Source of the DNA: Candidatus Cloacimonadota bacterium
GTDB taxonomy: Bacteria; Cloacimonadota; Cloacimonadia; Cloacimonadales; Cloacimonadaceae
NCBI GenBank assembly: GCA_023228285.1
Contig: JALOBM010000034.1
Span: 1 to 23,575 of the forward strand
Direction of reading: 5' to 3'
DNA length: 23,575 bases
Part shown: positions 1 to 7,648 of the stretch, piece by piece
Layout: each line of letters begins with the position of its first letter
How positions within the stretch are numbered: the stretch's first letter is position 1
Position numbers and translations under genes: made by a program
Notes under the pieces: generated by a model
What the model saw: the letters and a program-made list of their open reading frames with translations, nothing else
Databases searched by the model: none
Told to the model about the DNA's origin: nothing

Positions 1-821
1 GAAAAACTACCATAATAAGTGCCATCACAAGTACAACAGGTATCTCTACAATACAACTCTGTAGAAACTACATCTGGTGAATCGCACATCCATTCTAACG
101 TATATTGTTCATCTGCTCTAATAAATGGAGTATCATATCCAACAGCACGCAGATACTGATAGCCAGGAGTTGGTACTGTTACAGTAAGCTTTTCAATGTA
201 TGTCGGGACAAACGGATCATCATTACCGAACATGACATCGTGTGTGTCGTATTCACCAAGAGTCATTGTAGTCCCGGATATTGACAAAACCAACCCACCA
301 CTCCATATATCACCCAATTGTGGTGCTTCAAGACCTGAATAAACAAGAGTGTGCGTATTCCAATCAGCATATTGAGTAGTGAATATTGTATGATCTATGT
401 CTATGTCAATCGGTTGTGAAACATATTGATTTGTTTCTAAATTAGCAACTGTCACAGGATATGTTGTGTAAGCATCACTTAAAAAAGCTGAATAGTGTGC
501 AATATCAGGCCATCGACAAATACGTATTAGTGCTAAGATTGAATTTAGTGTGTCTTCGTCATAGGCTACAGAAATATTGTCCTGATTCTGGCTTTGCAAT
601 CTCCTATTGATTCTTGTTGTGACGCCTTTTTTGTCGGTCGATAATAGACTATCGACAGTAACATTTCCCCACATGTTGACGAAAGGAGTACCAGATATCA
701 TACTCGCATTCACAAAGCCAGTTATCATGTATCTGTTGTCGAATGATATTGCATATTCTCTAACAACAGTTGATGACACTGTTACTGCACTTGATAACTG
801 ATTTGAGGCCACAAATCCCAT
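1..821 (-). CDS. Virion/tail-fibre-like protein, 3' end cut by window edge
   Basis: The frame is open from an ATG at 821 to the left edge of the window, about 273 residues, with no stop seen. The start follows the stop of the 965-aa adhesin gene by one base and has an SD-like TGGAGC upstream, so the two are probably translationally coupled. The visible protein begins MGFVASNQLSSAVTV and is rich in Ser, Thr, Tyr and Asp, like beta-structured fibre or baseplate appendage proteins. Near the end of the visible part there is a cysteine cluster (CRDTCCTCDG), which could bind metal or form disulfides. I recognise no family. Its place after the adhesin gene suggests a second receptor-binding or appendage protein. 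Function is inferred from context only. Confidence 0.75.
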   Translation of the reverse strand, partial: MGFVASNQLSSAVTVSSTVVREYAISFDNRYMITGFVNASMISGTPFVNMWGNVTVDSLLSTDKKGVTTRINRRLQSQNQDNISVAYDEDTLNSILALIRICRWPDIAHYSAFLSDAYTTYPVTVANLETNQYVSQPIDIDIDHTIFTTQYADWNTHTLVYSGLEAPQLGDIWSGGLVLSISGTTMTLGEYDTHDVMFGNDDPFVPTYIEKLTVTVPTPGYQYLRAVGYDTPFIRADEQYTLEWMCDSPDVVSTELYCRDTCCTCDGTYYGSF

Positions 822-822
822 T

Positions 823-3720
823 TTATGCTCCATCTAGTACAGTAAACCAACAACTATATGCAGGTGATGTTATGATGCCGTTGTTGTCGGTGGCGATTAT
901 TGAATAAGTGTGTATACCAGATGAACGTGTACCTATATCAAATGTGAAGTCCATACCACCTATACTTGTATTGACCGTAGGCCCTGTAGTGATGTCGATT
1001 AGAATGCCATCTACCCATAACTCAATAGCATATACACCATAATAATCGTGAACATTGCAAGTAATCAATAGTTCTTGCCCAGCGTATAATGTTGTCTGCG
1101 TTTGTCCTGCTGTCGTAAATTGAGCTGTTCTTTCTGACTCATTATATTGTGTTATGACAACGTTTCGTATTGTTGAATAAGTGCTAGCAGTCACCTTGCA
1201 ATCAGCATTCGAAACTGTCGTGACTGTTGTCATATTTCCATTGATTGCTGTAATGTAAATTCTGTAATATTGATAAGTTGTGCCGTTTTTAAATGTCAAA
1301 TAATTAGACCAACTATTAGTACCAGGAGCAGAAACATTGGTCCTTGTATCCAATGTCACCCAAACAGAATTATCGTTAGATCCTTGCAATACGAAATCTT
1401 TCGGAAAGCCAGCATTTGTGTCATAATTGTTTTCCGAGACTATGGAACCATTTACAACAGACATGCCACTGTAATTCTGTTGTTGTATTGCATATTTGTT
1501 TATGACCTTCGACGCCCCATAACCAAAATCATATGATATGAACCATGGAGCGATTGATGCTGAACTCATCCATCTATCAGATTCTCCAGTATTTGTCTGA
1601 TTGAATGCCTTCCATCCTGAATAGTATGTATCTCGATATTCTGAATAATATTCACTACTTGCAACAACGACACTTGGTGTTGGCAGTACGTCTGATGACA
1701 TTATGGTCGTGCAAAATGATGTGCTAGAATTGTCTGCACCATCTATTGATAAACAAACTAGTTTAAGTTCTGCTAATCTAGCAATTAAACCGCCGCCAGA
1801 AACTGCATTTATCACTAATTTATAATAGCGATATTCAGTACCATTAACAAATGTAAAGTATGGTGTCCAAGAATATTCACCAGGTGGCGATATACTGTTT
1901 CTTGTATCTAATAACGTCCAATCAGAAGCGTTGTTTGATCCATATAACTGGAAATCTGTCGGAAAGCCATCATCTATCGCCTCTTGTAATGCGTATTTAT
2001 TGACTACAACACCGCTGTTGAAATCATATTGCAGCCAATGTGTGGTAGCAGATCCACTAATCCAATAATCAGTTGTTTGGTCAAATGCTTTATATGCTGG
2101 GTTAGCAGATGTCACGTTTCTGCACCCAATTTGGCTTACCATATTATTGCCCATAACAGAAGCTTCACTACATCTAAATGATGTGCCATCCCAATTGCTC
2201 AAATAATAGGTATGACCAGCTTTTGTTACTGTGATTTTATCAATAAAATTATTGCTCGTATCTGCGGCATTGAGACATATGAACCGCGAACCATTCCAAT
2301 AACTTATGTAATTATCATGTGGTGAATAATAGTGCCCTACAGTAGACGACACAACAGTGGCACCATTACCAAGGGCGATCTGTGCTACTATATTCATAGT
2401 CAATGAATCGTAATTCATTGAACCATCTGATATGTTTATAGTATCGGCACCTGGTAGACCAGAATATCTGCATAGATGAGCGACCCAATATGCAAAAGCA
2501 TAACTTTTTGTCTGTGATGGTACTAACGTAAAATGTGATTGCTCTGCAGATATTACGGTCGCACCAGCACCACAAGATATAGCGGCAATTTCATTTAATG
2601 TCGTAGTATCATAATTCATCGCACCATCTGAAGTATTAATTAGCCATGTACCATTTAAACCAGAATTAACACATAAATTTGTAATATCACCAGCACTATA
2701 GTACCATTTTTCGACAACAGATGTCTCTTCGCTATCTGCACTTACCACATATGGCGAAGGAGCCGTATTCGACGTCATTTTCGCAGTGCACGCTGTAGTT
2801 GACGTATTATCTGCACCATCAATCGAAAGACAAACCATCTTTACGTCACCTATGATGGCGACTGGTGATGGAAATGTATCAAGAATAATAGTTGGCGGAA
2901 TAGTTATTGTTGAAATCGTTATACCAACAGCGTCTGTTGTTGTAACCGCTGGCTCTGCTACAGTAACTTCTGCTGGCATTTCACTAGTATCTGTCCCAGG
3001 TAGCGGCAACCCAGTACCTGCTGGAATGACGCCAGTTGCACCAGCTATCTTGTTAAATCGTATTGGTAATATTTCGCTGGCCGCAATCCTAGACTTTATA
3101 ATATCAAATGTACATGACTCATCATATGTCCCACTACGGCATCCAGGCTTATATTCGTGGACTGGTTCAATTGCATCTATAGCAATGAACACAAGACTAT
3201 CTCTGCTTGCAACTGCGTCAGTATATGACGCTTCCGTTAAATCATTAGTTGCCAAATTCCTCTTGTAAACGACATAATCGCTAAGCGGAAATACATTTTG
3301 TGTACTGGCTACATCTTTTATTATTGCGACAAGCGATGGGTTTACTAAATCTCTCTGAATCTTGATATCTGATATCACATATGATTTTGTTACTGTGTTA
3401 TCTACCAGATTTTTATTCTTCAAATAATTTAGCATTTGTGCTAAATCTTTATCATCTACAATACCATCGCCATTCACATCAACATATGGTTGATTTGATG
3501 GTCTGACCTTAGGCAATACGCCACTACCATTTTCTGCGATATAATTAACAATGGTGTTATAGTCATTTATATCTATGCTATCGTCGGCAAGCACATCAAA
3601 GCGATTACCGGGGTTCTGCCATTTAGAAACACCAAGTATGATGTTGCTTTGGCTAAAACTACTCGACAGTGATGTAACTATAATCGATTCAATATAATTC
3701 GTCAATCCAATTTGTGTCAT
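823..3720 (-). CDS. Large multidomain tail adhesin with dockerin-like and discoidin-like domains
   Basis: A 965-aa protein, probably an appendage or receptor-binding protein of the virion. Residues about 41-103 form a dockerin-type pair of calcium-loop helices: the second loop (DVNGDGIVDDKD, residues 81-92) has Asp/Asn at loop positions 1, 3, 5, 9 and 12; the first (residues 42-53) is a weaker version. Residues about 230-280 are a Pro/Thr-rich linker. A motif CLSIDGADN occurs at about 297-305 and again at 657-665. Two discoidin (F5/8 type C)-like domains lie at about 535-655 and 680-830; both carry the pattern NKYA-, FP-DF-LQGSND/LYGSNN, W--LDTR and Y-YY+. Residues about 340-470 contain two copies of a 60-residue repeat with SDGxMNYD. 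Residues 852-963 look like a bacterial Ig-type domain. The start is 2 nt after the preceding gene. Domain calls come from motif recognition only. Confidence 0.8.
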   Translation of the reverse strand: MTQIGLTNYIESIIVTSLSSSFSQSNIILGVSKWQNPGNRFDVLADDSIDINDYNTIVNYIAENGSGVLPKVRPSNQPYVDVNGDGIVDDKDLAQMLNYLKNKNLVDNTVTKSYVISDIKIQRDLVNPSLVAIIKDVASTQNVFPLSDYVVYKRNLATNDLTEASYTDAVASRDSLVFIAIDAIEPVHEYKPGCRSGTYDESCTFDIIKSRIAASEILPIRFNKIAGATGVIPAGTGLPLPGTDTSEMPAEVTVAEPAVTTTDAVGITISTITIPPTIILDTFPSPVAIIGDVKMVCLSIDGADNTSTTACTAKMTSNTAPSPYVVSADSEETSVVEKWYYSAGDITNLCVNSGLNGTWLINTSDGAMNYDTTTLNEIAAISCGAGATVISAEQSHFTLVPSQTKSYAFAYWVAHLCRYSGLPGADTINISDGSMNYDSLTMNIVAQIALGNGATVVSSTVGHYYSPHDNYISYWNGSRFICLNAADTSNNFIDKITVTKAGHTYYLSNWDGTSFRCSEASVMGNNMVSQIGCRNVTSANPAYKAFDQTTDYWISGSATTHWLQYDFNSGVVVNKYALQEAIDDGFPTDFQLYGSNNASDWTLLDTRNSISPPGEYSWTPYFTFVNGTEYRYYKLVINAVSGGGLIARLAELKLVCLSIDGADNSSTSFCTTIMSSDVLPTPSVVVASSEYYSEYRDTYYSGWKAFNQTNTGESDRWMSSASIAPWFISYDFGYGASKVINKYAIQQQNYSGMSVVNGSIVSENNYDTNAGFPKDFVLQGSNDNSVWVTLDTRTNVSAPGTNSWSNYLTFKNGTTYQYYRIYITAINGNMTTVTTVSNADCKVTASTYSTIRNVVITQYNESERTAQFTTAGQTQTTLYAGQELLITCNVHDYYGVYAIELWVDGILIDITTGPTVNTSIGGMDFTFDIGTRSSGIHTYSIIATDNNGIITSPAYSCWFTVLDGA

Positions 3721-3722
3721 AG

Positions 3723-4592
3723 TTATGATATTGTAAGGACGAATTTACTGCTGCATCGTGTGGTCCCATCTGGCAAGAGTGCAGTGACTCTATATTGATA
3801 GGTGCCTTTTAAAAATTTTGACGTATCAACCATATATCTGAAAACATATGGATTTGAACGATACGACCCCTGCCTCAGTCCGATAGTCATGGGTGCTTCG
3901 TCTACAATAACTTCGTTATTTTCTGTTGAAACTGATATTGTGCCAATTAATTGTGGTAATATCGGTGCAACTAAATTGAAATCATAATCATAGAGAGGCA
4001 ATGGCATAATGCCAATTTCTAATGGTCTAATTTCTGGTTGGTTAAACTTCTGATCAAGCGGTTCAAATCCAAGCCTAATTGCAGTTAAAGAATCGTCACC
4101 ATCCCATGAATCAGCATAGACCCAAAACCTGCCACATGTTTGTAATATATAACCACTAAATTCCGGATTGTCCAGATCTGGACAACCATCGGTCCCTAAA
4201 ACACACCCAGTTATTCCAGTTGACTCCAATTCACATGGATTTGTTGGCATATAGCTCCAAACATCAAAATAAACATCTGGAACCGATGCATCTGCCGGAA
4301 TCTCTAGTAATAGCTTATATTCACCAGGTACGATAGCCCCAATTTCACCTTCTGTTCCGCATAGCCCACATTCAGTGTCTGCTCTTATATATTCAATAGG
4401 AGATGGATAATTCGGATCACATGGATCTACTACTACAAATGAAGCTATTAAATTAGACGGTATAATCTGTGTTTTGTAAATATCGACCTTTCGAATTGCA
4501 TACGGTGCGGTAGCGACACCACCACGCATGAACCTCATGTCTAATTCGACTATGTTGCCACGTCTAGCAGATATTCGTTTATATGTAGCCAT
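3723..4592 (-). CDS. Beta-rich virion protein of unknown function (289 aa)
   Basis: A 289-aa protein beginning MATYKRISARRGNIVELDM. A very strong SD (GGAGGTGG) lies just upstream of the ATG. The first ~150 residues look like a beta-sandwich with several cysteines (around residues 58, 75, 78, 118, 127, 135 and 151) that may pair. The last ~100 residues, ending in a strand pattern such as GTYQYRVTALLPDG, look like an Ig-like fold. No signal peptide or membrane segment is visible. It lies between a gp26-like baseplate gene and the large adhesin gene and is almost fused to the latter (2-nt gap), so a role as a baseplate or adhesin-attachment protein is reasonable. I do not recognise a named family. 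Confidence 0.8.
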   Translation of the reverse strand: MATYKRISARRGNIVELDMRFMRGGVATAPYAIRKVDIYKTQIIPSNLIASFVVVDPCDPNYPSPIEYIRADTECGLCGTEGEIGAIVPGEYKLLLEIPADASVPDVYFDVWSYMPTNPCELESTGITGCVLGTDGCPDLDNPEFSGYILQTCGRFWVYADSWDGDDSLTAIRLGFEPLDQKFNQPEIRPLEIGIMPLPLYDYDFNLVAPILPQLIGTISVSTENNEVIVDEAPMTIGLRQGSYRSNPYVFRYMVDTSKFLKGTYQYRVTALLPDGTTRCSSKFVLTIS

Positions 4593-4638
4593 ACACCACC
4601 TCCAGTTATAATATCTTTGCTAGGGCTAAAATAGATTA

Positions 4639-4818
4639 CTAGTGTGGCAGATTGGGCATTGAACCAGACGTATTTTTATTGCGCTCTTCAGCTGTCTTCT
4701 CTAATTTCTTAGCCCACCAACTACGTTCTTCGCCAGTCATGGAGTTTTGCTCGAAGAGTGTTAGTGCTCCGGTCCCGCCAACTCCGCATCTCAACATGAA
4801 TTGCTGCTCCATCAGCAT
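4639..4818 (-). CDS. Small baseplate/tail assembly-like protein
   Basis: A 59-aa protein if the ATG at 4818 is used; a second in-frame Met 7 codons further on (MLRCGVGG) has a better SD (TGGAGC, 9 nt) and would give 52 aa. The frame stays open 80 nt upstream into the gp26-like gene, but that extension has no protein-like character. The centre carries the pattern MTGEERSWWAKKLEKTAEERN, split as a short loop followed by an amphipathic basic helix. Small proteins of this style lie directly downstream of the gp26-like hub gene in many T4-type phages, where they are thought to help baseplate hub assembly. The stop is TAG followed at once by TAA. The role is inferred from position and pattern. Confidence 0.6.
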   Translation of the reverse strand: MLMEQQFMLRCGVGGTGALTLFEQNSMTGEERSWWAKKLEKTAEERNKNTSGSMPNLPH

Positions 4819-4831
4819 ATTCCATTCTTTT

Positions 4832-5851
4832 TCACATTGATCGTGGGACCTGTGGACGAAAAAAGGATTCAGTAATTGGCAACATAGCGCTATGCGTCTC
4901 ACCGCAATTAGCACATTGTATTTCGATCATCGTCTCTATACTTGGGGTATGCTCTTGCAACCATTCCCTGATTACTGCAAGATCTGTAGAATGCATTTTG
5001 CTTACGATATTTCTGATCTTGAATCTATCAGTAACGCCCATGATATCAACGATCACAGTCTCAATGTTCTGAGTTACGATATCATCAAGTGCTATTTCGT
5101 CGCGGTTATGATTCGCAGTTGCCGCTATACGGTCTCTTGGCTTTATTTTGGCCCTAGATGCACCACCAATAATACTTTGAGCTTTTTTGGCTCTTTGTAT
5201 ACCACTCGCATCGCGAACACGCAAGAATCTAATTGATGCCGATATTTCTCTTCCGGTTGTCTTGGTAAGATATGGCAAGCTGATTTTAAATGGTTCAGTC
5301 CCTAATGACTCGTCAGCCCATACTATCGTATTAACCAATTCATTTAAATCAACAGAATTGGTAGATGCTTGTTGGCACTGCTGGTTCGGACATGTTGTAA
5401 TGAATTCATATTCATTACCATGTGTGATGCCACGCAGATAATACAATAAATATATCTGATCACCAACAAGCATATCTTGAATATCAAATCCATCAGGAAA
5501 ACGACAGCATTCCTTGAGCATATAGTCTATTGATTGCCCAGTTTGTGCTAATCTTGCTGTTGCCAAGATTTTGTCGATTTTCGCAGACCACGCCTTAACT
5601 TGCACTACACCAGAAGTCCATCCATAGTACAATCCCTTACTTGGAAGTGTCGTGTCTTCCCATGGAATCAATTGTTCTGGTGAAGCTTTTGAAATTATAT
5701 CGACAACATCAATATCTGATGTCGCATTACTAACAAGCTTAGCAAGCTCGGATGTTGGTCTATCTTGTATTTTGTCTTGTGGTTTGACTGGTTGTACTGG
5801 CTTAGTATTACCGTCTGTCAAGCTCACTTCTTCAGTTTTATCGTCGAGCAT
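4832..5851 (-). CDS. T4 gp26-like baseplate hub protein
   Basis: A 339-aa protein. T4 gp26 (about 208 aa) is a baseplate hub component; this version is longer. Residues 1-60 are a charged, probably disordered leader. The family signature is the stretch around TTLPSKGLYYG (residues 67-77) followed by the region KIDKILATARL. Two cysteine pairs, C154/C159 and C313/C316 (CANCGE), look like the two halves of a zinc ribbon brought together in the fold; the first pair sits in TCPNQQC, the second near the C-terminus. The SD is AGAGGA close to the ATG. The gene follows the tail tube paralogs and precedes a small assembly-like gene, which fits a tail/baseplate operon. The family call is from the recognised motif and context; the zinc site is inferred. 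Confidence 0.8.
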   Translation of the reverse strand: MLDDKTEEVSLTDGNTKPVQPVKPQDKIQDRPTSELAKLVSNATSDIDVVDIISKASPEQLIPWEDTTLPSKGLYYGWTSGVVQVKAWSAKIDKILATARLAQTGQSIDYMLKECCRFPDGFDIQDMLVGDQIYLLYYLRGITHGNEYEFITTCPNQQCQQASTNSVDLNELVNTIVWADESLGTEPFKISLPYLTKTTGREISASIRFLRVRDASGIQRAKKAQSIIGGASRAKIKPRDRIAATANHNRDEIALDDIVTQNIETVIVDIMGVTDRFKIRNIVSKMHSTDLAVIREWLQEHTPSIETMIEIQCANCGETHSAMLPITESFFRPQVPRSM

Positions 5852-5923
5852 AAAATCCTCTCAATCTTGATTGCTATAGTGTATCGTCTAGACTATATAC
5901 CACCCAGTAGTGAGTACTAATAG

Positions 5924-6466
5924 TTATTGTGTCGATTCATCAAGCTCGGCCCAATCGTATGATATTGTTACTTCTATCACTTTTACATCAGTACTAGTAT
6001 ATGTCAAATCGCCTTCTTTTACAACGCTTGGCCAACTACCATGTAATATCCATGTTGACTTGGTAGTCCAGTCTAGATTATATACATATATTGTTGAATC
6101 TTTCTTATAATCTGTCGGGCTCGCTAAGCCGGTTTTACTTGACCATACTTTTTTACGCCAATTTTGTAATATCGTCGATACTTTCAACTCAGATCCAGAA
6201 CTACCACTTATTACCATATCGTAAAATGTTACTCTTATATCTTCCCAAGTCACCATTCCTGCATATTTATAGACCAATGATGATCCATCGACCGTTTCTT
6301 TTCCTATAGTAAAAGTCGGTAATGTAGCATCCTTGGCTAATATCTTAGATGTATTATCATCCTTATCTTCAAATAAATTGTGGATGTGCCATGTATAGCT
6401 ATAGACTGGCTTTACGCTAGATGCTGCATAACCTTCGCCAACTCCGCCAACTATAAAGCCAGGTAT
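5924..6466 (-). CDS. Tail tube paralog 2 (gp19-like) with apparent ATA start
   Basis: The reading frame runs from a TAG about 75 nt upstream to the TAA at 5924 and contains no ATG, GTG, TTG or CTG before the conserved N-terminus. Starting at the ATA at 6466 gives 180 aa beginning (M)PGFIVGGVGEG, which aligns with MPGFNICGTGNG of the major tube protein. Later landmarks also align: YAGMVTWEDIRVTFYD with FAGKQTWEPVSMKWYD, and GSWPSVVKEGDLTYTSTD with NAWPKEVNWGDLDYTATD. The SD GGAG at 6474-6477 lies in the 13-nt gap after the previous gene and is 7 nt from ATA. A conventional start at the in-frame TTG at 6277 would delete about 63 conserved residues. The protein probably forms a minor ring in the tail tube or baseplate end. 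Confidence 0.8.
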   Translation of the reverse strand: MPGFIVGGVGEGYAASSVKPVYSYTWHIHNLFEDKDDNTSKILAKDATLPTFTIGKETVDGSSLVYKYAGMVTWEDIRVTFYDMVISGSSGSELKVSTILQNWRKKVWSSKTGLASPTDYKKDSTIYVYNLDWTTKSTWILHGSWPSVVKEGDLTYTSTDVKVIEVTISYDWAELDESTQ

Positions 6467-6477
6467 GGTATGTCTCC
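6467..6477 (-). promoter_or_regulatory. Shine-Dalgarno deciding the ATA start of tube paralog 2
   Basis: On the minus strand the sequence reads TTGGAGACATACCATACCT. GGAG (6474-6477) is 7 nt upstream of the ATA at 6466-6464 and lies just after the stop codon of paralog 1 (6480-6482). The spacing is the same as that for the ACG start of paralog 1, which supports ATA as the real initiation site. Confidence 0.65.
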
Positions 6478-6479
6478 AA

Positions 6480-7016
6480 TCATTCTGAATTGTCTTCGCT
6501 GTCTTTGCTGATAAGCTCTTCTTTTGCCTTATCCATCTCTAATGTAAAAGTTATCTCACTAATTTTCGACGATGCATAATCTAACTCATCTGGTGTTACT
6601 TTAGATGGCCAACAGCCATACATTGTATATCTATATATTGCATTATCTTCTCCATCCAATAATTCTAATGTACATGTCTGCTTTATTAGGTTAATTTTTG
6701 ATGTATTGATATCTAATACATTCGTCGACCACCATTGGTATATCTTATAAGCTGCATCAGATGCACCAACAACATGATAGAATGATATATCAATTGGAGA
6801 CCATTTGTTCTTTCCTGGAAACCAAATTACATCCTGTTTTTGATGTACTGGCGTTTTATCGAATTCAATTTTTGGTCTACCAGCTTTATGTGCATAGATT
6901 AAAATGTCCTTTAATGGATCTAGAGTAGTAAACTTCCAACGATGCTGCCGTGCTAACTCGATGGTTGCACCTGGTTGATTCGATTGATTAGTCTGGCCAA
7001 TGTTAAATCCGGGCGT
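6480..7016 (-). CDS. Tail tube paralog 1 (gp19-like) with apparent ACG start
   Basis: A 178-aa frame that lacks any ATG, GTG, TTG or CTG upstream of its conserved N-terminus; the frame is closed by a TAG about 30 nt upstream of the ACG. Read from ACG at 7016 it begins (M)PGFNIGQTNQS, matching MPGFNICGTGNG of the major tube protein. Further matches are RQHRWKFTTL with RKHRWVFRTL, FPGKNKWSPIDISFY with FAGKQTWEPVSMKWY, and GCWPSKVTPDELDY with NAWPKEVNWGDLDY. The C-terminus has an extra charged tail (KAKEELISKDSEDNSE) that the major protein lacks. An SD GGGAG is 7 nt upstream. An out-of-frame ATG at 7030 would give only 25 codons. The long intact homologous frame shows that it is not a pseudogene by decay. 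It is probably a minor tube or baseplate-junction subunit. Confidence 0.82.
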   Translation of the reverse strand, partial: TPGFNIGQTNQSNQPGATIELARQHRWKFTTLDPLKDILIYAHKAGRPKIEFDKTPVHQKQDVIWFPGKNKWSPIDISFYHVVGASDAAYKIYQWWSTNVLDINTSKINLIKQTCTLELLDGEDNAIYRYTMYGCWPSKVTPDELDYASSKISEITFTLEMDKAKEELISKDSEDNSE

Positions 7017-7028
7017 GATATATCTCCC
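7017..7028 (-). promoter_or_regulatory. Shine-Dalgarno deciding the ACG start of tube paralog 1
   Basis: The minus strand reads GGGAGATATATCACGCCC. GGGAG (7024-7028) is 7 nt from the ACG at 7016-7014. An ATG overlaps the start of this SD (7030-7028) but is out of frame and has no SD of its own. Confidence 0.65.
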
Positions 7029-7065
7029 ATAAATGTTCTATATTTAAGTTTGATATAAATACAGA

Positions 7066-7104
7066 ATCAGCCAGTTATATACTATAATGATATAACTGGC
7101 TGAT
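7066..7104 (-). terminator. Perfect 15-bp hairpin after the major tail tube gene
   Basis: The arms 7066-7080 (atcagccagttatat) and 7090-7104 are exact reverse complements around a 9-nt loop. The hairpin starts 7 nt past the tail tube stop codon. On the minus strand it is followed by TCTGTATTT, a poor U-tract, and preceded by AAAAGG, so it may act as a leaky terminator, an mRNA 3'-end stabiliser, or both. It separates the highly expressed sheath/tube genes from the tube paralogs. No other long gene lies in this gap (7017-7111). Confidence 0.75.
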
Positions 7105-7111
7105 CCTTTTA

Positions 7112-7618
7112 TTAGCTCTTTATAGCGCGATCAAATCTCAACGTCGCTTCAATCGTCGAAATATCGGTCGCAGTATAATCTAGGTCTCCCCAATTGACCT
7201 CCTTGGGCCAAGCATTACACATGGTCCAAGTTTCTGTTGTATTACCAGCAGAACCAATCATCTCCAAGGTCGCTTGTTTCTTGTAGATTGACGGGGCGTA
7301 GACTGTTGCTGTTGGCAGGTCGCAGACAGTATTTAGCCAATCATAAATAGTAGCCGATACATCTGGGTCTTGCTCAACATCATACCACTTCATGCTAACC
7401 GGTTCCCAGGTCTGCTTACCAGCAAAGTAAGCGACTTCCTGATCGTGGTGCATTTCAGGCTCTGCAAATTTGAAATTTGGACGTGACGCAGCCTGCAGCA
7501 CAAGCAATGCGGCAGAACTAATGTCGCCAAGAGTCCTAAAGACCCAGCGATGCTTTCTACGTGTTTCCAAATTTGCGGCCGGACCATTACCAGTACCACA
7601 TATATTAAAACCAGGCAT
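7112..7618 (-). CDS. Major tail tube protein (T4 gp19-like)
   Basis: A 168-aa protein, close to the 163 aa of T4 gp19, that stacks in hexameric rings to form the inner tube through which DNA passes. It starts MPGFNICGTGNG, an N-terminus typical of this family, then has RKHRWVFRTLGD, a central FAGKQTWEPVSMKWYD and a C-terminal NAWPKEVNWGDLDYTATDISTIEATLRFD. The SD AGGAGG is 6 nt from the ATG, the strongest of the three tube genes. It follows the tail sheath gene, the same order as T4 18-19. Two diverged copies lie downstream behind a hairpin. Its G+C is higher than that of the paralogs, which fits high expression. Confidence 0.92.
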   Translation of the reverse strand: MPGFNICGTGNGPAANLETRRKHRWVFRTLGDISSAALLVLQAASRPNFKFAEPEMHHDQEVAYFAGKQTWEPVSMKWYDVEQDPDVSATIYDWLNTVCDLPTATVYAPSIYKKQATLEMIGSAGNTTETWTMCNAWPKEVNWGDLDYTATDISTIEATLRFDRAIKS

Positions 7619-7648
7619 TTGAAGCCTCCTTTTGATTGTCTTCGACTA

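Noticed and set aside
2786..3268. A 160-codon open frame on the plus strand inside the adhesin gene
   Set aside because: It lies opposite the Thr/Pro-rich linker of the adhesin, whose composition leaves the antisense frame open. It has no clear SD and its residues have no protein-like pattern.
5924..6277. Starting tube paralog 2 at the TTG at 6277
   Set aside because: It would remove about 63 residues that align with the N-terminal third of the major tube protein, and it would leave a large gap in a tightly packed region.
6467..7111. Reassigned TAG codons or a frameshift as the cause of missing ATG starts
   Set aside because: TAG ends several genes at the expected places next to new starts (for example at 10665, 10989, 11848 and 16195), so it is a stop here. 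For frameshifting, paralog 1 begins about 95 nt after the previous stop, so no upstream frame could feed it; for paralog 2 the upstream gene ends normally and an SD lies in the 13-nt gap.
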